From NCBI RefSeq assembly GCF_029892685.1, contig NZ_JARXVD010000014.1, positions 94,695 to 158,694 on the forward strand: DNA of 64,000 nt. Direction: 5' to 3'. The stretch comes from Mycobacterium sp. OTB74. GTDB lineage: Bacteria; Actinomycetota; Actinomycetes; Mycobacteriales; Mycobacteriaceae. The notes under the pieces are model-generated. The model saw only the letters and a program-made list of their open reading frames with translations, was not told the origin of the DNA and made no database searches. Shown here in pieces: positions 59,973 to 64,000 of the stretch. Position 1 is the first letter of the stretch, and every line of letters starts with the position of its first letter. The translations under genes and the position numbers were made by a program.

Positions 59973-61241
59973 ATGTCTGAACCGAACAGCCCTGAATTGC
60001 CGCGGATGAGTGCGGCTGTCGCCGAGCCCACCACCCATGACCCAGATCCCAAGGGGCACTTCGGGTCCTACGGCGGCAGGTTGGTGCCAGAGGCATTGAT
60101 GGCAGTCATCGAAGAGGTCACCGCCGCCTACGACAAGGTGCGCACGGACCAGAGCTTCCTCGATGAGCTCGATCGGCTGCAGCAGCACTACACGGGGCGG
60201 CCGTCGCCGCTGTACGAAGCCACCAGGCTGGCCGCGCATGCCGGCGGTGCGCGGCTGTTCCTGAAGCGAGAAGACCTGAACCACACCGGTTCTCACAAGA
60301 TCAACAATGTGCTGGGCCAAGCGCTGCTGGCCAAGCGGATGGGCAAGACCCGCGTCATCGCCGAGACCGGAGCCGGTCAGCACGGCGTGGCCACCGCGAC
60401 CGCGTGTGCGCTGTTGGGCCTGGAGTGCATCGTGTACATGGGCGCGGTGGATACCGCCCGCCAGGCGTTGAACGTGGCTCGGATGCGACTGCTCGGTGCC
60501 ACCGTGGTGGCTGTCGAGGCGGGTTCTGCGACGTTGAAAGACGCCATCAACGAGGCCTTCCGCGACTGGGTCACCAACGCGGACAACACCTATTACTGCT
60601 TCGGCACCGCGGCCGGCCCGCACCCGTTCCCGGTGATGGTGCGCGACTTCCAGCGCGTCATCGGGATGGAGGCGCGGGTCCAGATTCAGCAGCAGGTCGG
60701 CCGTCTGCCCGACGCGGTGACCGCGTGCATCGGCGGCGGATCGAACGCGATCGGGATCTTCCACGCCTTCATCGACGACCCCTCGGTCCGCCTGGTCGGA
60801 TTCGAAGCGGCCGGTGACGGCGTCGAAACTGGAAGGCACGCAGCCACTTTCACCGGCGGTTCGCCCGGTGCGTTCCAGGGTTCGTTCTCCTACTTGCTGC
60901 AGGACGAGGACGGCCAGACCATCGAATCGCATTCGATCTCGGCCGGTTTGGACTATCCCGGGGTTGGCCCTGAGCACGCGTACCTCAAGGACACGGGCCG
61001 CGCCGAATATCAGCCCATCACTGACACCGAGGCCATGGAGGCCTTCCGGTTGTTGTGCCGCACCGAGGGCATCATCCCGGCCATCGAGTCGGCGCACGCG
61101 GTGGCCGGTGCATTGAAGCTCGGTGTCGAGTTGGGCCCCAGCGCCGTGATCGTGGTGAATCTGTCAGGCCGTGGCGACAAAGACGTTGAGACCGCGGCGA
61201 AGTGGTTCGGACTACTGGACGGTGGTGAGGGCGCGTCATGA
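59973..61241 (+). CDS. trpB: Tryptophan synthase beta subunit
   Basis: A 422-aa PLP enzyme joining indole and serine. The PLP lysine is in LNHTGSHKINNVLGQALL. GETGAGQHG-type loop (here AETGAGQHGVATATA), CIGGGSNAIGIF phosphate loop and the C-terminal VNLSGRGDKDVETAAKW are all present. The N terminus carries a polar tail of about 20 residues. The stop overlaps trpA by four bases. Confidence 0.97.
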   Translation: MSEPNSPELPRMSAAVAEPTTHDPDPKGHFGSYGGRLVPEALMAVIEEVTAAYDKVRTDQSFLDELDRLQQHYTGRPSPLYEATRLAAHAGGARLFLKREDLNHTGSHKINNVLGQALLAKRMGKTRVIAETGAGQHGVATATACALLGLECIVYMGAVDTARQALNVARMRLLGATVVAVEAGSATLKDAINEAFRDWVTNADNTYYCFGTAAGPHPFPVMVRDFQRVIGMEARVQIQQQVGRLPDAVTACIGGGSNAIGIFHAFIDDPSVRLVGFEAAGDGVETGRHAATFTGGSPGAFQGSFSYLLQDEDGQTIESHSISAGLDYPGVGPEHAYLKDTGRAEYQPITDTEAMEAFRLLCRTEGIIPAIESAHAVAGALKLGVELGPSAVIVVNLSGRGDKDVETAAKWFGLLDGGEGAS

Positions 61242-62029
61242 GCCGGTTGGCTGGATTGTTCGAATCGTGCCGTAAGGACAACCGCTCGGCGCTGATCGGT
61301 TATCTGCCAACGGGTTTCCCGGATGTACAGACATCGATCGACGCAATGGTCGCGATGGTCGAATCCGGCTGCGACATCATCGAAGTGGGCGTCGCCTACT
61401 CTGATCCCGGGATGGACGGACCGACCATCGCCGCCGCCACCAATACTGCGTTGGCCGGCGGTGTGCGTGTACGTGACGCGCTGCGCGCGGTGGAGGCAAT
61501 CAGCAACGCCGGCGGCAGTGCCGTGGTGATGACGTATTGGAACCCAGTGCTGCGCTGGGGAGTCGACGCCTTCGCGCGTGACCTGGCCGCTGCCGGAGGG
61601 CTGGGCCTGATCACCCCGGACCTGATCCCGGACGAAGCCGACGAATGGTTTGCCGCCTCCGATGCGCACAACCTCGACCGGATTTTCCTGGTAGCCCCCT
61701 CGTCCACCCCGGAGCGGCTGGCAGCGACCGCCGCGGCCTCTCGCGGTTTCGTCTATGCCGCGTCGACCATGGGCGTGACGGGTGCCCGGGATGCAGTGTC
61801 GAATATGGCCCCGGAGTTGGTGTCCCGGGTGCGGCAGGTGTCCGATATCCCGGTCGGTGTGGGCCTCGGTGTGCGCTCGCGTGAGCAGGCTGCCGAGATC
61901 GCGGCCTACGCCGACGGCGTTATCGTAGGCTCTGCATTGGTATCAGCGTTGGGCGACAATGGAATTCCAGCGGTCCGTGAGTTGACCGAGCAACTGGCTC
62001 AGGGAGTGAGACAGAAGGTTTCCGCATGA
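61238..62029 (+). CDS. trpA: Tryptophan synthase alpha subunit
   Basis: A 263-aa (beta/alpha)8 subunit that cleaves indole-glycerol phosphate and channels indole to TrpB. The catalytic Glu and Asp are in CDIIEVGVAYSDPGMDGPTI, with GLGLITPDLIPDEADEW and phosphate loop VGLGVRSREQA. ATG 61238 overlaps trpB by four bases; the stop overlaps lgt by four, so lgt is coupled to the trp unit. Confidence 0.97.
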   Translation: MSRLAGLFESCRKDNRSALIGYLPTGFPDVQTSIDAMVAMVESGCDIIEVGVAYSDPGMDGPTIAAATNTALAGGVRVRDALRAVEAISNAGGSAVVMTYWNPVLRWGVDAFARDLAAAGGLGLITPDLIPDEADEWFAASDAHNLDRIFLVAPSSTPERLAATAAASRGFVYAASTMGVTGARDAVSNMAPELVSRVRQVSDIPVGVGLGVRSREQAAEIAAYADGVIVGSALVSALGDNGIPAVRELTEQLAQGVRQKVSA

Positions 62030-63873
62030 CGACGACGTTGTTGGCTTACATTCCGAGCCCGGCGCAGGGCGTGTGGCATCTCGGACCGGTACCGATCCGC
62101 GCCTATGCGCTGTGCATCATCACCGGGATCGTCGCTGCGCTGATCATCGGGGACCGCCGTTGGGTGGCCCGTGGCGGCGAATCAGGCGTCATCTACGACA
62201 TTGCGCTGTGGGCGGTTCCGTTCGGATTGGTCGGCGGTCGGCTGTACCACGTGATGACCGACTGGCGCACCTATTTCGCCGAGGGCGGCGCCGGGGTCGC
62301 GGGTGCACTGCGGGTCTGGGACGGCGGCCTCGGCATCTGGGGCGCAGTTGCGCTGGGTGCGGTCGGTGCCTGGATCGGATGCCGTCGGCATGGAATTCCG
62401 TTGCCCGCGTTCGGCGATGCAGTGGCTCCGGGCGTCGTGTTGGCCCAAGGTATCGGCCGACTGGGCAATTACTTCAATCAGGAGCTCTACGGCCGTCCTA
62501 CGAATGTGCCTTGGGGCTTGGAGATTTTCGAGCGGGCCGATAGTCAGGGCCGGGTGTCCCCGCACCTACTCGACGGCGTTTCCACCGGCCAGGTTGCGGC
62601 CGTTGTACATCCGACGTTCCTGTACGAATTGATCTGGAACGTCCTGGTTTTCGTCTTTCTGCTGTGGGCTGACCGCCGTTTCCGGCTTGGCCACGGTCGG
62701 CTGTTCGCGCTGTACGTCGCGAGCTATTGCATCGGTCGGTTCTGTGTGGAACTGATGCGCAGCGATCCGGCCACACTCATCGCCGGTACTCGGGTGAACT
62801 CGTTCACCGCGACGTTCGTTTTCATCGGTGCGGTCTTCTACATGATAGTTGCGCCGAAGGGGCGCGAGGATCCGGCGTCACTCGCTGGACGGGCCGCGGG
62901 CGAGGCTGTCGAGGCTGACGTCGTGTCCGAGACCCATGCGGACGACAAGAGGCTGGCTGCTGTCGGTGCTGCTGCGGTGGCGGGTGCTGCCGTGGCCGAA
63001 GGCAAAGCCGAAGCTGTCGACGGCAGTGGTGCGGCTGACGAGTCAGCTGACGCTGAGCCGGAGGAAGTGGCGTCGGAGGAGGCTCCGTCGGACGAAGGTG
63101 AGTCGGCGGAAGACGAGCCCGCCGCGGCGGCCGAGGCCGTGACAGCTGCGCCGGATGACAGTGACATCGCGGACGAGGACGATGAGGACATCGCGGACGA
63201 GGCTGACGCGGTCGAGACGGAGTCCGACGAGACCGAAGTGCTAGCCGATGACGACGCGGAGGACGAGACCCCGGAGCCGGAGGGATCGGAGGCTGAGGGC
63301 GCCGACGAGCCCGAGGCCGAGGTCGCGTCTGAAGAAGTCGCTGAGCCGGCTTCGGACGCTGAAGCGGCTCCGGTCGCAGACGCTGGTGAATCGGTAGAGG
63401 GGCAAGCCGACGAGCCCGGCGAGTCGTCTGAAGAAGAGCCTGACGAGGCCGAACCTGAGGGCGAAGCGGATGCCGCCGAGTCTGACGACCTGGCCGCAGC
63501 GGTCGAGCCGGTAGCACCGGAATCGGCAAGTGAACCGGCTGAGGACGACGTAGCCGAAGCTGAGCCGGAGGCGGCGGAAGCGGAGCAGGAAGCGGAATCC
63601 GAGCCGGAGGCAGAAGCCGAACCGGCAGCCGAAGCGGAGTCAGAGACGGAATCTGAGCCAGAGGCGGAACCCAAAGCGAAAGCCGAACCCGAGGTGAACG
63701 AGGAGCCGGAAGCAGCGGCCGAATCGGAATCCGAGCCGGAGCCAGAGCCCGAGGTGAAAGCCGAGGCGGAGGCAGAAGCTGAGACCGAGGTCAAGGCCGC
63801 ACCGTCGACTGCCGCGCTCCCGGTCTGGGAGCCACCGGCATCACGGCGTCGCTGGTTCCGGCGTCAGCGCTGA
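62026..63873 (+). CDS. lgt: Prolipoprotein diacylglyceryl transferase with long acidic tail
   Basis: A 615-aa enzyme that puts diacylglycerol on the lipobox cysteine, first step of lipoprotein maturation. Residues about 1-278 form the seven-helix core. The signature GRLGNYFNQELYGRPTNVP (residues 144-162) holds the essential Arg and Asn. WDGGLGIWGAV replaces the usual HGG with DGG. From about residue 279 to 605 the protein is a low-complexity tail of Glu, Ala, Asp, Ser and Pro with EAE/EPEAE repeats, ending in a basic RRRWFRRQR. Long tails are known for mycobacterial Lgt, but this is among the longer ones I recall. It acts before Lnt, also in the window. Confidence 0.95.
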   Translation: MTTTLLAYIPSPAQGVWHLGPVPIRAYALCIITGIVAALIIGDRRWVARGGESGVIYDIALWAVPFGLVGGRLYHVMTDWRTYFAEGGAGVAGALRVWDGGLGIWGAVALGAVGAWIGCRRHGIPLPAFGDAVAPGVVLAQGIGRLGNYFNQELYGRPTNVPWGLEIFERADSQGRVSPHLLDGVSTGQVAAVVHPTFLYELIWNVLVFVFLLWADRRFRLGHGRLFALYVASYCIGRFCVELMRSDPATLIAGTRVNSFTATFVFIGAVFYMIVAPKGREDPASLAGRAAGEAVEADVVSETHADDKRLAAVGAAAVAGAAVAEGKAEAVDGSGAADESADAEPEEVASEEAPSDEGESAEDEPAAAAEAVTAAPDDSDIADEDDEDIADEADAVETESDETEVLADDDAEDETPEPEGSEAEGADEPEAEVASEEVAEPASDAEAAPVADAGESVEGQADEPGESSEEEPDEAEPEGEADAAESDDLAAAVEPVAPESASEPAEDDVAEAEPEAAEAEQEAESEPEAEAEPAAEAESETESEPEAEPKAKAEPEVNEEPEAAAESESEPEPEPEVKAEAEAEAETEVKAAPSTAALPVWEPPASRRRWFRRQR

Positions 63874-63892
63874 CCGGACATCTTTCGTCCGG
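63874..63892 (+). terminator. Possible terminator after lgt
   Basis: CCGGAC and GTCCGG form a 6-base stem with a 7-base loop directly after the lgt stop. G-rich sequence, not a T-run, follows. Confidence 0.45.
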
Positions 63893-64000
63893 GGTCGGGG
63901 GGGTTGAATTTAGGGAATGGTCAGGTTGTAGTCCCAAAAAACCAAATAGCCGCCCCACCCGCAAACCCCCCGGGGGGGCGCCACGCCCCACACCCCCCCG
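63893..64000. other. Gene-free, homopolymer-rich end of window
   Basis: No gene is seen. The segment has runs of C and G (for example around 63965-63977 and 63992-63999), an A-run at 63935-63941 and mixed AT-rich pieces. Its composition differs from every other gap here and may reflect low-quality sequence at a contig end. Confidence 0.5.

Noticed and set aside
62838..63794. Ser/Ala/Asp repeat protein antisense to the lgt tail
   Set aside because: It is the complement of EAE-type codons; no start signal and no support beyond base composition.

Overview
The window is GC-rich actinobacterial chromosome from a mycobacterium, most likely a fast grower (Mycolicibacterium type). The evidence is gene order and protein similarity recalled from Mycobacterium tuberculosis, the F420/deazaflavin family enzymes, RbpA, a PriA-type HisA, a fused CobIJ, and separate (not fused) Lnt and Ppm1 genes. 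No tRNA, rRNA, CRISPR array, insertion sequence or prophage was seen. Coding density is very high, and most operons use 1-8 base stop/start overlaps.

Region 1 (1-21.7 kb) matches the M. tuberculosis block Rv2074-Rv2049c in reverse, preceded by a PepE-type peptidase. It holds most of the aerobic cobalamin ring pathway in two arms: cobL-cobM-cobK on the plus strand and cobG-cobH-cobIJ on the minus strand, with the chelatase gene cobN divergent from cobG. Next come a deazaflavin-family gene, purU, and fxsA-amidohydrolase-lnt-ppm1 (stress, lipoprotein acylation, polyprenyl-phosphomannose). The RNA polymerase-binding protein gene rbpA follows on the other strand. Both fxsA and rbpA carry a GGAAC-18-GTTG promoter of SigE/SigH type. 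A 36-residue membrane protein with a strong ribosome site and a large hairpin lies between cobG and cobN.

Region 2 (21.7-25.6 kb) is a junction between two blocks that are far apart in M. tuberculosis. It carries an orphan sensor kinase with a cyclic-nucleotide-binding domain, a KmtR-type nickel/cobalt sensor with its CDF metal exporter, and a pore-like membrane protein.

Region 3 (25.6-64 kb) matches Rv1559-Rv1614. It contains ilvA, treX-treY-treZ with an acyltransferase, biotin synthesis (bioA, bioFD, the repressor bioQ, bioB and the auxiliary gene bsaP), NAD synthesis (nadABC with repressor nrtR), the histidine operon hisDCBHA-impA-FI, and the tryptophan cluster trpE-(membrane protein)-trpC-trpB-trpA followed by lgt. 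No trpF is present, which fits PriA serving both histidine and tryptophan synthesis. Lgt has an acidic tail of more than 300 residues.

The most unusual signals are small. (i) Two 53-base palindromes at convergent gene ends supply the TGA stop codon to both flanking genes. (ii) A repeated GAGCGAAGCGACGGGA motif places a ribosome site before start codons. (iii) A TGCGCGAAGARCAG motif sits at three stop/start junctions, once translated inside hisC. (iv) A MIRU-like 51-base insertion separates cobH from cobIJ. (v) Several leaderless regulator genes have their operators on or beside the start codon (kmtR, nrtR, bioQ). The last ~100 bases contain homopolymer runs unlike the rest and may be a contig edge.
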